Source: Lysinibacillus sp. 2017
GTDB lineage: Bacteria > Bacillota > Bacilli > Bacillales_A > Planococcaceae
Reading direction: 5' to 3'
Length of the DNA stretch: 64,000 nucleotides
NCBI RefSeq assembly: GCF_003073375.1
Contig: NZ_CP029002.1
Coordinates: 2,280,001 to 2,344,000 of the forward strand
The notes under the pieces were generated by a model. It was not told the origin of the DNA and did not search any database. It saw nothing but the letters and a program-made list of their open reading frames with translations. Below, in pieces: positions 53,343 to 62,888 of the stretch. The position numbers were made by a program, and so were the translations under genes. Each line of letters begins with the position of its first letter. The stretch's first letter is position 1.

Positions 53343-54287
53343 GTGAGTAACAATACGCCGGTTTACGGAGGGCAAGCACTTATAGAGGGTGTTATGTTCG
53401 CAGGAAAAGATCATATGGTAACGGCCGTTCGACGTAACGACGATTCCATTGAATATTTCCACGTAGAAAAAGAGAAAAAACCAATTTATCAAAAACTGAA
53501 GAAAATTCCGTTCGTTCGCGGTGTAGTTGCATTACTTGAATCTGCGGGTGTTGGTTCGCGCCATTTACAATTTGCTTCAGAGCGTTATCAGGTCGACCCT
53601 GGTGATGAGCTTATTGAAGATGAGGAAGAAGAAGAGCCATCGAAACTGAAGATAGTTTTAGGTGTTGCAGCACTCGGCGTACTCTCGTTCTTATTTGGGA
53701 AATTCGTCTTTACTTTAGTTCCAATGTTTTTAGCAGAATTTTTAAAACCTTGGTTCCCAGGTAGGATCGTTCAAGTATTGATTGAAACAGGCTTCAAGCT
53801 TATTTTGCTCTTAACATATTTACAAATCATCACAATGACACCACTTATTAAACGTGTGTTCCAATATCACGGAGCCGAGCATAAAGTGATTAACTGTTAT
53901 GAAAACGGCTTAGAGTTAACGGTTGAAAACGTGCAAAAACAATCACGTCTACATTACCGCTGCGGTTCAAGCTTTATTTTATTCACAGTAATCGTTAGTT
54001 GCTGTACTTATTTCTTCATTCCAGTAGATCCACTTTGGTTACGTTTAGTGAGTCGTATTTGCTTAATCCCTGTTGTTATTGGCATTTCTTTTGAAGTATT
54101 ACAAGCTACAAACTCTGTACGCGGGATTCCGGTACTACGTTTCTTAGGCTATCCAGGTCTTTGGCTACAATTGTTAACTACAAAAGATCCAAAAGATGAT
54201 ATGGTCGAAGTCGCAATCGCTTCATTCAAAAAATTACATGAAGTCGAGAAAAACCCAGAAATCGCTTCAACAATGGTACATGACTAA
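53343..54287 (+). CDS. yqhQ: YqhQ-like DUF1385 membrane protein
   Basis: A 314-aa protein of the DUF1385 family: VYGGQALIEGVMFAGKDHMV near the start, FVRGVVALLESAGVG, then YHGAEHKVINCYENG and RCGSSFILFTVI in the core. About four membrane helices. GTG start. Function unknown; divergent from yqhR-aroQ as in B. subtilis. A terminator follows. Confidence 0.88.
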   Translation: MSNNTPVYGGQALIEGVMFAGKDHMVTAVRRNDDSIEYFHVEKEKKPIYQKLKKIPFVRGVVALLESAGVGSRHLQFASERYQVDPGDELIEDEEEEEPSKLKIVLGVAALGVLSFLFGKFVFTLVPMFLAEFLKPWFPGRIVQVLIETGFKLILLLTYLQIITMTPLIKRVFQYHGAEHKVINCYENGLELTVENVQKQSRLHYRCGSSFILFTVIVSCCTYFFIPVDPLWLRLVSRICLIPVVIGISFEVLQATNSVRGIPVLRFLGYPGLWLQLLTTKDPKDDMVEVAIASFKKLHEVEKNPEIASTMVHD

Positions 54288-54300
54288 ACTTTAAATCTAT

Positions 54301-54339
54301 AAAGCTATGTATACGAATTATCGTATGCATAGCTTTTTT
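54301..54339 (+). terminator. yqhQ terminator
   Basis: AAAGCTATG/CATAGCTTT with inner ATACGA/TCGTAT and ATTA loop, followed by TTTTCTTTT. The gap to 54543 has no other feature. Confidence 0.9.
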
Positions 54340-54542
54340 CTTTTGAATGAGATTTTTAGTCTACTAAATTTAAGAAATTAAAGAACTTCACTAATATGAA
54401 CCCATTATATTTAGTCTCTCGAAGTATTTTTATTGAGTTCTCAATGTCGAAATGGCATAATAAAGAGAATCTTCAAATAAATCAAAAGTAGCTCGTTTAT
54501 TCAAATTAACGCTACAAAACAAAACTTCTTAGGAGAAAACGC

Positions 54543-56261
54543 ATGAAAACAGTATTTCAATTTGTAAAACGCTATAAAGTGACGGCTATTCTTGCTCTTT
54601 TATTCATGTTATTAGAGCTCGCCTTTGAACTCATTCAACCAATTTTTATGGCCAATATGATTAACAAAGGCTTACTTACTGAAAACTTACATAATGTGGC
54701 GTTTTGGGGTGGATGCCTATTTGTACTTACCCTTTTTTCATTTATCAGTGGTATATTTAACTCCTTTTTCTCATCACATGTTGCACAAAGCTTTGCATTT
54801 GATTTGCGAAAAGCCTTGTATGCAAAAATCCAATCCTTAACGATGGCGACGTATTTGACGTTTCCCACTTCAGCTCTTATTACGCGCTTAACAAGTGACG
54901 TCAGCCAAGTGTCATCCATTGTCTTCATGTTACTGCGCATTGCGATGAAAGCTCCGTTATTGGCAGTTGGATCCCTTGCGATGGCATTTTTCGTAAATGC
55001 TAAAATGGCACTCATTTTATGTGTCAGTTTGCCGTTTTCAATCGTATTCCTTGTATGGATGGTTTCCATTGGCATTAAGCTTTTCGCACGCGTTCAAACA
55101 CGACTAGATGCCGTAAATAGACAACTTCAAGAAGGTTTACAGGCAGTCCGCTTAATAAAAGCATATATGCGCGGGCAGTACGAAGAAAGTCGTTTCCAAA
55201 CGGTTGCTGAAAATTTAAAGCTTGATACGACCAAAGCAACGCGCATTATGGAAATTGCACTACCTGTTTTACAATTTGTCATGAATGTTAGCTTACTCGT
55301 TGTCATTTGGGTTGGTGCACAGCTGATTGACACAAATGGTATCCTTGTCGGGGATTTAGCAGCTATTGTTAACTATGCGTTCCGAATTACCGCTGCATTT
55401 TCAATGTTCTCATTCATCATTATTGCTTACGCTCGTGCAAAAGCATCCGCCGAACGTATAGAATCAATCTTATTAATCGATGAAGGAACAGAGGAAGTAG
55501 CGCAGAACACATCCCCTATTTTAGAAAAGTTCGCTATTCGTTTTGAGGATGTTTCATTCCAATATCCTGGGACGGCTAGTAACACATTAAATGGTCTATC
55601 CTTTTCCATTGCATCCAATGAAAAAATTGCGATTATGGGGGCAACAGGCTCTGGAAAGTCCACCATTTTACAGCTTGTCGAGCATTTTTATGATGCGACG
55701 TATGGTGAAATTTATATTAATGAAACGAATATTAAAGAGATTCCACTTCAACAATTACGGAACTCGATTGCCTATGTCCCGCAGCAATCCTTACTTTTCT
55801 CTGGAACGATTTTAGACAATTTACGTTGGGGGCAAAAAGACGCTACATTTGAAATGATGATTGAAGCGACGAAAAAAGCACAAATTCACCATGCCATCGA
55901 AGCGTTTGATCTAGGATATGCAACGATGATTGGACAAAAAGGTGTCAATTTATCGGGTGGTCAAAAGCAACGTTTAGCGATTGCACGTGCCCTGTTAAAA
56001 AAATCATCGCTGCTTATTTTAGATGACAGCACATCCGCACTTGATGTAGCGACAGAAAAACGTCTTTGGGAATCGTTAGACGCGGAACAAATGACGATGC
56101 TTGTTGTTACACAAAAAATTCACACAGCCAAAACAGCAGACCGTATTTTATTAATTGATGAAGGAAAAATTCATGGATTCGGTACACATGATGAATTAGT
56201 ACAAACAAATGAGCTGTACCAACAAATTGTCACTTCACAACAGGAGGTGCAGACGTCGTGA
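54543..56261 (+). CDS. ABC exporter subunit A (half-transporter, degenerate site)
   Basis: A 572-aa protein with six membrane helices (about 1-300) and an ATPase domain. Walker A is GATGSGKSTI (about 368-377), the signature is NLSGGQKQRLAIARALL, and Walker B is LLILDDSTSALD. The residue after the Walker B aspartate is D instead of the usual E, so this half carries a weakened ATP site, as known for heterodimeric exporters. Overlaps the next gene by four bases. Confidence 0.92.
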   Translation: MKTVFQFVKRYKVTAILALLFMLLELAFELIQPIFMANMINKGLLTENLHNVAFWGGCLFVLTLFSFISGIFNSFFSSHVAQSFAFDLRKALYAKIQSLTMATYLTFPTSALITRLTSDVSQVSSIVFMLLRIAMKAPLLAVGSLAMAFFVNAKMALILCVSLPFSIVFLVWMVSIGIKLFARVQTRLDAVNRQLQEGLQAVRLIKAYMRGQYEESRFQTVAENLKLDTTKATRIMEIALPVLQFVMNVSLLVVIWVGAQLIDTNGILVGDLAAIVNYAFRITAAFSMFSFIIIAYARAKASAERIESILLIDEGTEEVAQNTSPILEKFAIRFEDVSFQYPGTASNTLNGLSFSIASNEKIAIMGATGSGKSTILQLVEHFYDATYGEIYINETNIKEIPLQQLRNSIAYVPQQSLLFSGTILDNLRWGQKDATFEMMIEATKKAQIHHAIEAFDLGYATMIGQKGVNLSGGQKQRLAIARALLKKSSLLILDDSTSALDVATEKRLWESLDAEQMTMLVVTQKIHTAKTADRILLIDEGKIHGFGTHDELVQTNELYQQIVTSQQEVQTS

Positions 56262-58054
56262 AAATTTTTGACTACGAACCCCTCATTACGAAAGAACAAA
56301 TAAAAAAAGCGAGTGGGAAAAAGAAAAAAGGAGCACGTGCTGAAAACTGGAAATTTACGTTAAAGCGCATCTTAGATTTTGTTGCCGAACAAAAAACGCT
56401 ATTAATTGTTGTACTCTTACTCGTTGTTGCAAGTTCTGCACTAGCATTAATCGGACCATTTATGATTGGTCGTCTGCTTGATAAATTTATTGAAGGTGGT
56501 ACATTTACTGAACTGGATACATGGCTATATATACTAGTAGGCGTCTATTTCTTATACGGAATAGCAAGTTACTTCCAAAACTTCTGGATGGTTAGCATCG
56601 CGCAGCAAACTGTTTTACGCATCCGTACAAGCCTGTATGCGCATTTCTTTAAATTACCGCTACGCTTTTTTGATAAACGAAAACACGGCGAACTAATGAG
56701 CCGCGCGACAAATGATATGGAAACTATTAGTTCTACATTGAATAGTGCATTCATTCAGGTCGTTTCCAGTATTTTAACGTTAACGGGAACAATTGGTGTC
56801 ATGTTGTTTTTAAGCCCTACCCTAACGCTTATTACGCTGATTATTGTACCCCTTATGTTTTACGGAATGCGCTGGATTACGAAGCGTACAAGCTTGTTAT
56901 TCAAAGAACAGCAAGCTGCCATTGGCGAAATGAATGGTTTAATTGAAGAATCGATTACTGGTCAGCATGTTGTGAAAGCATTCTCTCAAGAAAGCGAAAT
57001 GCTACGCCAATTTGAAGAAAAAAATAAACGTATTCGAACAGCGGGATTTTGGTCGTTAACGTATTCAGGGTTTATCCCAAAAGTGATGAATACCTTAAAC
57101 AGTTTAAGTTTTGCCATCGTAGCGTTTGTTGGTGGTTTACTTGCCTATTACGGCCATATTTCAATTGGTACGATTGTCATTTTCACAGAATATGCCCGTC
57201 AATTTACACGTCCGCTGAATGATTTAGCAAACCAGTTTAATACCGTGTTATCAGCACTCGCTGGGGCGGAACGTGTCTTTTTAATTTTAGATGAAAAAGA
57301 AGACACCATTACCGGTGAAAATGCGGCGTTAAAGGGCAATGTTGCATTTGATAATGTTTCGTTCCAATACGATACAGATGCATTAAGCCCTACCTTATCC
57401 AATGTTTCGTTTAATGTCGAAGCTGGTCAATCCGTAGCACTCATCGGGCAAACCGGAGCTGGAAAAACAACGATTATGCAGCTATTAACGGGACTTTATG
57501 AAAAAACAGATGGTGCTATTTTATTTGATGGTAAGCCGATTGAACAAATTTCAAAAGCTACGTTACGGGAACAAATGGCATTCGTATTGCAAGATCCATT
57601 CCTATTTGAAATGTCGATTAAAGATAATATTCGCTACGGTCGTTTAAATGCGACAGATGAAGAAATTGTGGAAGCGTCGAAAAAGGCTAATGCACATACA
57701 TTCATCGAAAAGCTTCCTGACAAATACGATACCATTTTATCTTCAGATGGTACTCAAATTTCACAAGGTCAAAAGCAGCTTATCTCCATCGCACGTGCTT
57801 TTGTGGCCAATCCGAAAATTTTACTACTAGATGAAGCAACAAGTAGCATTGATACGGTGACCGAATTACACATCCAAGCCGCGCTCGAAAAGCTATTGGA
57901 AAACCGCACGAGCTTTATCATCGCCCACCGTTTAAATACGATCCGTAAAGTCGATTACGTCATTGTTTTAAATCAGGGGAAAATTGTTGAACAAGGACCA
58001 AGACAGCAGCTTGTAGAACAGCAAGGTGTGTTTGGACAAATGCTCAGCGTATAA
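56258..58054 (+). CDS. ABC exporter subunit B (half-transporter, catalytic)
   Basis: A 598-aa partner with a basic N-terminal extension (KASGKKKKGARAENW), six helices, Walker A GQTGAGKTTIMQLLTG (about 408-423), signature ISQGQKQLISIARAF (SQGQ instead of SGGQ) and Walker B LLLLDEATSSID with the catalytic glutamate. The complementary changes in the two subunits show a heterodimer such as BmrC/BmrD or YfiB/YfiC. GTG start in the end of subunit A. Likely exports a drug, peptide or lipid; substrate unknown. Confidence 0.92.
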   Translation: MKIFDYEPLITKEQIKKASGKKKKGARAENWKFTLKRILDFVAEQKTLLIVVLLLVVASSALALIGPFMIGRLLDKFIEGGTFTELDTWLYILVGVYFLYGIASYFQNFWMVSIAQQTVLRIRTSLYAHFFKLPLRFFDKRKHGELMSRATNDMETISSTLNSAFIQVVSSILTLTGTIGVMLFLSPTLTLITLIIVPLMFYGMRWITKRTSLLFKEQQAAIGEMNGLIEESITGQHVVKAFSQESEMLRQFEEKNKRIRTAGFWSLTYSGFIPKVMNTLNSLSFAIVAFVGGLLAYYGHISIGTIVIFTEYARQFTRPLNDLANQFNTVLSALAGAERVFLILDEKEDTITGENAALKGNVAFDNVSFQYDTDALSPTLSNVSFNVEAGQSVALIGQTGAGKTTIMQLLTGLYEKTDGAILFDGKPIEQISKATLREQMAFVLQDPFLFEMSIKDNIRYGRLNATDEEIVEASKKANAHTFIEKLPDKYDTILSSDGTQISQGQKQLISIARAFVANPKILLLDEATSSIDTVTELHIQAALEKLLENRTSFIIAHRLNTIRKVDYVIVLNQGKIVEQGPRQQLVEQQGVFGQMLSV

Positions 58055-58055
58055 G

Positions 58056-58101
58056 AAAAACGTCGAACTACCATTATTCAACTGGCAGTTCGACGTTTTT
58101 T
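58056..58101. terminator. Bidirectional terminator between convergent genes
   Basis: AAAACGTCGAACT/AGTTCGACGTTTT with inner pairs, T runs on both sides. It serves the ABC pair and the leftward CPBP gene, whose stop codon lies in the stem. Confidence 0.88.
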
Positions 58102-58937
58102 GTTTGCACTGAAAGCGCGCGGAAATGTTTATAATTCTTGATAAGTAGGATGAGGGCTGAAAGGAAAAAGACCAGAAAAATGATTCCACTAATATAAAGC
58201 TCCGTTTGAACGGCTTGCTTTTCAGGTAAGTTAAGTGAACCAGTACTTTGATTGGCTATGCAATATTGGATAAAGGCCAAGAAGTTACTAAAACTATGTA
58301 AAAGCATAGGAACAATAATTGATTTTGTTTTTAAGTAGGCGTAGCCCAACACGCAACCTAAGCCAAACGCGAATAGCATATTGAGTGGATTGATATGAAT
58401 GATTCCAAATAGTAACGACGAAATGATAATACTTTTTTGCGGACTCCATTTCAGTGTAAAGCGTCTAAGGAGCACACCACGGAAAAATAATTCTTCCCAT
58501 ATAGGGGCTAAAATACAAATATTAATAAAAAACAAAACATAAACAATAAGCGGCATGTTTGGCACGACTTCGGATATTGGGAATAAAAATAATAGATTGC
58601 GAATTTGTTCTTCAAACAGCAGAAATAACAAAGATATGCTCATAGTACCTAACGAAACAGCAGAAATTTGAATAAATGCCGTTAATGATAAAAACCTACC
58701 CCATCGTCCTTTCGTCATCGCCTCCTTCACCGACTGCTCATTGTATGTGATTTTCCATTTTTTCGTTTGATACAGCACGTAAAATAGGCAGCAAAGTGAA
58801 AGTCCGAGTGTTATCCAATCGCCTATTCCAGTTACTTCAAATAAAGACATAGAAAAAAAGATGGATACAAAAAAGCATAGAACAAAGAAGAGTAAAAAAT
58901 AACGCGCTTTAAAGTTTTTTAATACCGTATAATCCAT
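58074..58937 (-). CDS. CPBP-family intramembrane protease
   Basis: A 287-aa protein with about seven membrane helices. The CPBP motifs are PIWEELFFRGVLLRRF (EExxxR, about 185-200), SSLLFGIIHINPLNMLF (FxxxH) and LLHSFSNF. The family includes Rce1-like proteases and bacteriocin-immunity proteins. ATG 58937 (MDYTVLKNFKAR) after AGAGGTG. It is convergent with the ABC exporter genes, so any link in immunity or export is only inferred from closeness. Confidence 0.88.
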   Translation of the reverse strand: MDYTVLKNFKARYFLLFFVLCFFVSIFFSMSLFEVTGIGDWITLGLSLCCLFYVLYQTKKWKITYNEQSVKEAMTKGRWGRFLSLTAFIQISAVSLGTMSISLLFLLFEEQIRNLLFLFPISEVVPNMPLIVYVLFFINICILAPIWEELFFRGVLLRRFTLKWSPQKSIIISSLLFGIIHINPLNMLFAFGLGCVLGYAYLKTKSIIVPMLLHSFSNFLAFIQYCIANQSTGSLNLPEKQAVQTELYISGIIFLVFFLSALILLIKNYKHFRALSVQTKNVELPVE

Positions 58938-59003
58938 TTTTTCACCTCTGTTTATAGCGTAACATGAAACACGCCAATAAATAAATGAAATATTCAATAA
59001 ATA

Positions 59004-59038
59004 AAGAAAGCAATCACAAATTTGTGACTGCTTTCTTT
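59004..59038 (-). terminator. Terminator of the sigma/anti-sigma unit
   Basis: AAGAAAGCA/TGCTTTCTT with inner TCACAAA/TTTGTGA, near perfect; followed on the minus strand by TATTTATTG. Confidence 0.75.
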
Positions 59039-59039
59039 G

Positions 59040-60599
59040 TTAATTTCGGTTATCTGAAACGGTTGTGTACCGTACTTTCCAAACGCCATCTTCTTGAATC
59101 ATTGGGAGCTTAAACAGCAGATTCCTTGCTTCATCATTATACAGTTCGAGCTGATTTTCCTTTTCGTTCAATGTCGAATGTTGTGTATAATACAGTTTCA
59201 CAAGATTATGCTGCAACATGGTTTGTGTTTGTGTTTTTTGAAGCTGGTGCCACTGTTCATACATTGGTGTTTCCTCGTCTTGCTGTGCATACATCGCATA
59301 CATCGTTTCGTAATCTTGTAGATACGCTGCATAATAGTAGATAATCGCAATATCCTGTGCTGATGCCCCTTTTAAAAATCTCTTCAATTCATGTTCTGCG
59401 TATTCAGATGTTTTCATCTCTTGCACATCTTTCTGTACCACGCGGAACATATTCAATTCATCTTGTTTCATCGTATTTGTCACACCGTTTAAATCATAGC
59501 CTAGTACATAGCCTTTAATCGCCGTTTTTGCAATTGGCCCTTTAAAACCATCACTGCCCCAGTTATCAGGATGGACAAATACTTCATCACGCTTTGTCAC
59601 TGGGAATTCCGTTATTTCCTTACTATAAACTGACGAATCCCCATCATAATTTGCAGTTAAGTAAAACTCATTGGAGATAAAGTCATCTCTTGAAATGATC
59701 GTACTTTCATCAATTGCCAATTTATTTTCATCGGTGTCGATAATGCGCGTTACTTCAAGTCCATTATCAGTTGCTATGACGACAACATCGCCTGCGGTAT
59801 AGGGATTTTCTGCATAGTAATACGGATCATATAATACCGAAAATTCACTATAATCATTGTTACCACGATGCATCGTGTCACGTGTATTATAGAATGATTT
59901 TTCATTTGTAATGCCTTCGATAAACGGAATCCCAATTTGATTATTCATCATGCCCAGCTGACCTTGACGTATCAGTTTGCCCTTTATTTCATAATAAACG
60001 GGTGTTTGATTTGATTTTGCTTTCGCAAACCACAGTTTTTTTCCGTTGTCCAAGTCATATAAGCTTACTTCCTTATCTCCTACAAAAACCGTATCTACAT
60101 TGGAGTCATTTAAAATACCATATAAATACTTTTGCCCGGCTAAATCAAGTTGAGCCGATTGATTTTCATAAAAATAATAAGCAAATCGTTCTTCTTTTTT
60201 CCAGTTTCCATTTGTTTTTTCTGCATATAGAAATTCATACAGCCATTCATTATTTGATTCAGATTCCCATAATACTTTATTTACAACAAGTGCCGTGTTA
60301 TCTTTCGTAAATGGCTCAATGATTTTTAGTGTTTCATATGAATAATCTCTAAACTCCTGTTCAATTAATGGCTCGAGTGTGGAAGCGCTATACAATTCCT
60401 CTTGTACTTTGTGCTCATCACTCGGTGCGAATAATAAAAACGAACCAATCCCAAGCGCACACATCACAACAATAGCAGGAAGCCACGCACTTTTACGGTT
60501 AGTCTTCGAATGAACAGTTTCAATGACACGCTGTTTTCTTTCATCGCTTAACGTTGCGTTTTTAAAAATTTCTTGTCCTTCTTTTTGAAACCTATTCAT
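59040..60599 (-). CDS. Putative anti-sigma factor with large extracellular part
   Basis: A 519-aa protein: a short cytosolic N-terminus (NRFQKEGQEIFKNATLSDER, about 1-38), one membrane helix (LPAIVVMCALGIGSFLLFA), then a large outside domain with no motif I recognise. Its ATG overlaps the sigma-factor stop by eight bases, the usual sign of a sigma/anti-sigma pair. There is no classic zinc-binding HxxxCxxC, so it may be another type of anti-sigma or a target protein. Confidence 0.65.
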   Translation of the reverse strand: MNRFQKEGQEIFKNATLSDERKQRVIETVHSKTNRKSAWLPAIVVMCALGIGSFLLFAPSDEHKVQEELYSASTLEPLIEQEFRDYSYETLKIIEPFTKDNTALVVNKVLWESESNNEWLYEFLYAEKTNGNWKKEERFAYYFYENQSAQLDLAGQKYLYGILNDSNVDTVFVGDKEVSLYDLDNGKKLWFAKAKSNQTPVYYEIKGKLIRQGQLGMMNNQIGIPFIEGITNEKSFYNTRDTMHRGNNDYSEFSVLYDPYYYAENPYTAGDVVVIATDNGLEVTRIIDTDENKLAIDESTIISRDDFISNEFYLTANYDGDSSVYSKEITEFPVTKRDEVFVHPDNWGSDGFKGPIAKTAIKGYVLGYDLNGVTNTMKQDELNMFRVVQKDVQEMKTSEYAEHELKRFLKGASAQDIAIIYYYAAYLQDYETMYAMYAQQDEETPMYEQWHQLQKTQTQTMLQHNLVKLYYTQHSTLNEKENQLELYNDEARNLLFKLPMIQEDGVWKVRYTTVSDNRN

Positions 60600-61104
60600 C
60601 CGCGAGCTCCTCCCAACTTTGCAAAGTCGTACGTTTCTTTAACTGTTCGCGTGCCCTTTTCAGACGCGTTTTTACTGTATTTTCCGATACACTTAGTAAT
60701 GCTGCTATTTCAAGTGTCGTCATGTCTTCATAATAAAAAAGTAAAATACTTTCCCTGTATTTCAATGGTAGCTGCAGCACCTGCTTCATCAATTCACTCT
60801 GTTCAACATGCGCTTCAAATTCATACGTTGTCGTTTGTTTTTGTCCGAACAGTTTCGCTACTATTCGTTTTCTTGATGTCCAGCTACGTAAATAGTCGAT
60901 GCTTTTATGGATCGTCATTTTCGTTAAATATGTTTTAATACTTGCACGTCCATCAAACTGTGTATACGTTTTAAAATAGTGAATAAATACTTCCTGAACA
61001 ACGTCCTCTGCTGCTGCCCAATCCTTGACGTACATAAAACTCATTTGCAGCATATACGGACTGTATGTATCCATTAAATCGTGCATTTCTTCATTTGTTA
61101 ACAA
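60592..61104 (-). CDS. ECF-type RNA polymerase sigma factor
   Basis: A 170-aa sigma-70 protein with region 2 (YVKDWAAAEDVVQEVFIHYF, then TYLTKMTIHKSIDYLRSW) and region 4 (LPLKYRESILLFYYEDMTTL, EIAALLSVSENTVKTRLKRA). I start at TTG 61104 because AAGGAGGTG lies just before it; longer frames are weaker. ECF factors answer envelope or chemical stress, held by a partner at the membrane, here probably the overlapping 59040 product. Confidence 0.88.
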   Translation of the reverse strand: MLTNEEMHDLMDTYSPYMLQMSFMYVKDWAAAEDVVQEVFIHYFKTYTQFDGRASIKTYLTKMTIHKSIDYLRSWTSRKRIVAKLFGQKQTTTYEFEAHVEQSELMKQVLQLPLKYRESILLFYYEDMTTLEIAALLSVSENTVKTRLKRAREQLKKRTTLQSWEELADE

Positions 61105-61230
61105 TAGCGCACCTCCTTCATTCATTACTTTGACGGAATCTACGTAACAAATAGTTTCAAAAAAATGACACACATGATTTCTGTGTGCCACTTTGGATTA
61201 ATTTTTCGACTTTGCCTTTTTTCGTTGTCA

Positions 61231-62301
61231 TTACAACACCTCATCCAATTTCAACTGCTCTTTTTCTTTTAGATAGCCTTTAAAGGATTTTACCCAAATG
61301 AATAGCCACAGGAATAATAGGAACAAATTTAAAGTGAATATAATCGTATGAAACGTAATCTGTTCAAATATGGACAAACCGCTTATAGAAAAGGTTATTA
61401 TGACATTACATCCAAGCGAAAATAAAAGTAAGCATGTAAAAAATGTTGTGAATTTTAACGACCGCTTTAAAGCTTGTAATTGTTCCGTGACCTCATATGT
61501 GAGGCGCGGCTTCTCTTCCCCTTCCTCATAACGCATTGCCCAAATCGTTGGCGAATAAAACGGATTCTTCGAAGTAAACTTTAACAACCAACCCATTTCC
61601 TTATGTAACTCAAAATAGTTGGCAGTAATGGTTCTTTCGTAAGCAATTTCATAAGTAATAAATGCGCTTTTTTTCGGAATAAAATAGAAAAAGACATTTG
61701 TAGCATGGTCTAATTCATAGCCTTCTTCAAACATTTTCATCAACCATTTTTTCGTTGCGTATGGATGATAAAACCAAGCAGTACGTATCTTTTTTATCGC
61801 TTTCTTATTATGGGACAATTCATGTACGCCAAGAAATTGTCGCTCTTTTTTTTGAAACTTTAGTGTTACGAATAAAATAATTGCTAGTAATCCACCATAG
61901 CCGATCAAAAACGCAAACAGATTATTATTCAAACTAAGCATAAAAAATAAGGGCAAAAATATCATGGGAGCGAAAAATAAAGCTAGCATAATAAATACAT
62001 AAAAATGGACGCGTAATCGCTTATACACCTTTTCCTTCGATGGTTTAAGCTTTGCAGATTGTGAATGATAAATCGTCCACTTACCAGTACTTGATGCTTC
62101 CTGCCACCCTGCTTGTGCTACTTGTTCTTTATTCGAACGGTAGTCAATAACATAATTTTTTTCACAGCGTTCCCCTTGTTCAAACACAAACTGACGCTTC
62201 ATTTTGATTCGCTTCAAATGATAGCCCCGCGCCGACATTTCATGTAGCCATTGCTCTGTTTCTTCTACTCGATAACTCCAAAGCGGTCGCCATTTTTTCA
62301 T
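61231..62301 (-). CDS. DUF2812 membrane protein
   Basis: A 356-aa protein with the DUF2812 start (WLHEMSARGYHLKRIKMKRQ, YVIDYRSNKEQVAQAGW) repeated in a weaker second copy (WLMKMFEEGYELDHATNVFF), and four membrane helices (two near 95-145, two near 285-345). These proteins are usually coupled to PadR regulators; function unknown. The ATG overlaps the PadR stop (ATGA). Confidence 0.82.
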   Translation of the reverse strand: MKKWRPLWSYRVEETEQWLHEMSARGYHLKRIKMKRQFVFEQGERCEKNYVIDYRSNKEQVAQAGWQEASSTGKWTIYHSQSAKLKPSKEKVYKRLRVHFYVFIMLALFFAPMIFLPLFFMLSLNNNLFAFLIGYGGLLAIILFVTLKFQKKERQFLGVHELSHNKKAIKKIRTAWFYHPYATKKWLMKMFEEGYELDHATNVFFYFIPKKSAFITYEIAYERTITANYFELHKEMGWLLKFTSKNPFYSPTIWAMRYEEGEEKPRLTYEVTEQLQALKRSLKFTTFFTCLLLFSLGCNVIITFSISGLSIFEQITFHTIIFTLNLFLLFLWLFIWVKSFKGYLKEKEQLKLDEVL

Positions 62302-62621
62302 ACTTCCCCCTCCTCAAAGCGTAAAATATTGGCATGTAATTCATTGATACGTTGCATTTCTTGCTGTAATACTTGCTTACCAAGTGTCGTTATTTCATAT
62401 ATAGTTTTTCGTTCTTCATCAGAAAATAATTGAATCAATCCGTCTTGCTGCATTTTTGTTAATGTACCGTAGATTGTACCGGATCCGAGTTTTAACCGAC
62501 TATTTGTTAATGCCTCAATATTTTTAATAATGCCATAGCCATGCCGAGGCACTCTTAATGAAAACAAAATATAAAACGCTGTCTCTGTCATCGGATGATA
62601 TTTTTTTAGAATTTTATCCAT
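62298..62621 (-). CDS. PadR-family transcription regulator
   Basis: A 107-aa winged-helix regulator: TETAFYILFSLRVPRHGYGI, IEALTNSRLKLGSGTIYGTLTKM (wing and recognition helix), then QDGLIQLFSDEERKTIYEIT. ATG 62621 (MDKILKKYHPM) after GGAGGG. PadR proteins respond to stress compounds and repress their own operon; a symmetric site lies upstream. Co-translated with DUF2812. Confidence 0.93.
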   Translation of the reverse strand: MDKILKKYHPMTETAFYILFSLRVPRHGYGIIKNIEALTNSRLKLGSGTIYGTLTKMQQDGLIQLFSDEERKTIYEITTLGKQVLQQEMQRINELHANILRFEEGEV

Positions 62622-62633
62622 AAGTCCCTCCAC

Positions 62634-62677
62634 TATGTCGTAGCTCGACTATATCACGACGCGACATATAATTTCAA
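62634..62677 (-). promoter_or_regulatory. padR promoter with inverted-repeat operator
   Basis: TATGTCG (62634-62640) and CGACATA (62662-62668) form a symmetric pair around the -10 box (TATAGT, 62648-62653) of a promoter whose -35 is TTGAAA (62672-62677) with an 18-base spacer. PadR operators have the ATGT...ACAT pattern, so this is probably the regulator's own site. Confidence 0.6.
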
Positions 62678-62773
62678 TTATATTCCAATAAATTATTTCC
62701 ACAACTTCTCCTTTGCATTCTGAATCACTCGCGTTCTCCAGTTAGAGCTTGGCTACGAGGTAAAATAATCGGA

Positions 62774-62813
62774 AACGCCCCTTCTGAACTATGATCAGAA
62801 GGGGCGTTTTTTG
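62774..62813 (+). terminator. Orphan rightward terminator
   Basis: Perfect stem ACGCCCCTTCTGA/TCAGAAGGGGCGT followed by TTTTTTG, with no rightward gene before it in the window. May end a lost gene or a small RNA. Confidence 0.85.
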
Positions 62814-62888
62814 TAATCTTCACAAAAAGTAACCTTTTATTTCCATTAGCGTCTAATAAAAACAAATTCATTGAAGGGAGCTTTTATC

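Noticed and set aside
58074-58937. CPBP protein as immunity factor of a bacteriocin locus with the ABC exporter
   Set aside because: No precursor peptide or modification gene is seen; the exporter and CPBP genes are convergent with a shared terminator, not an operon.
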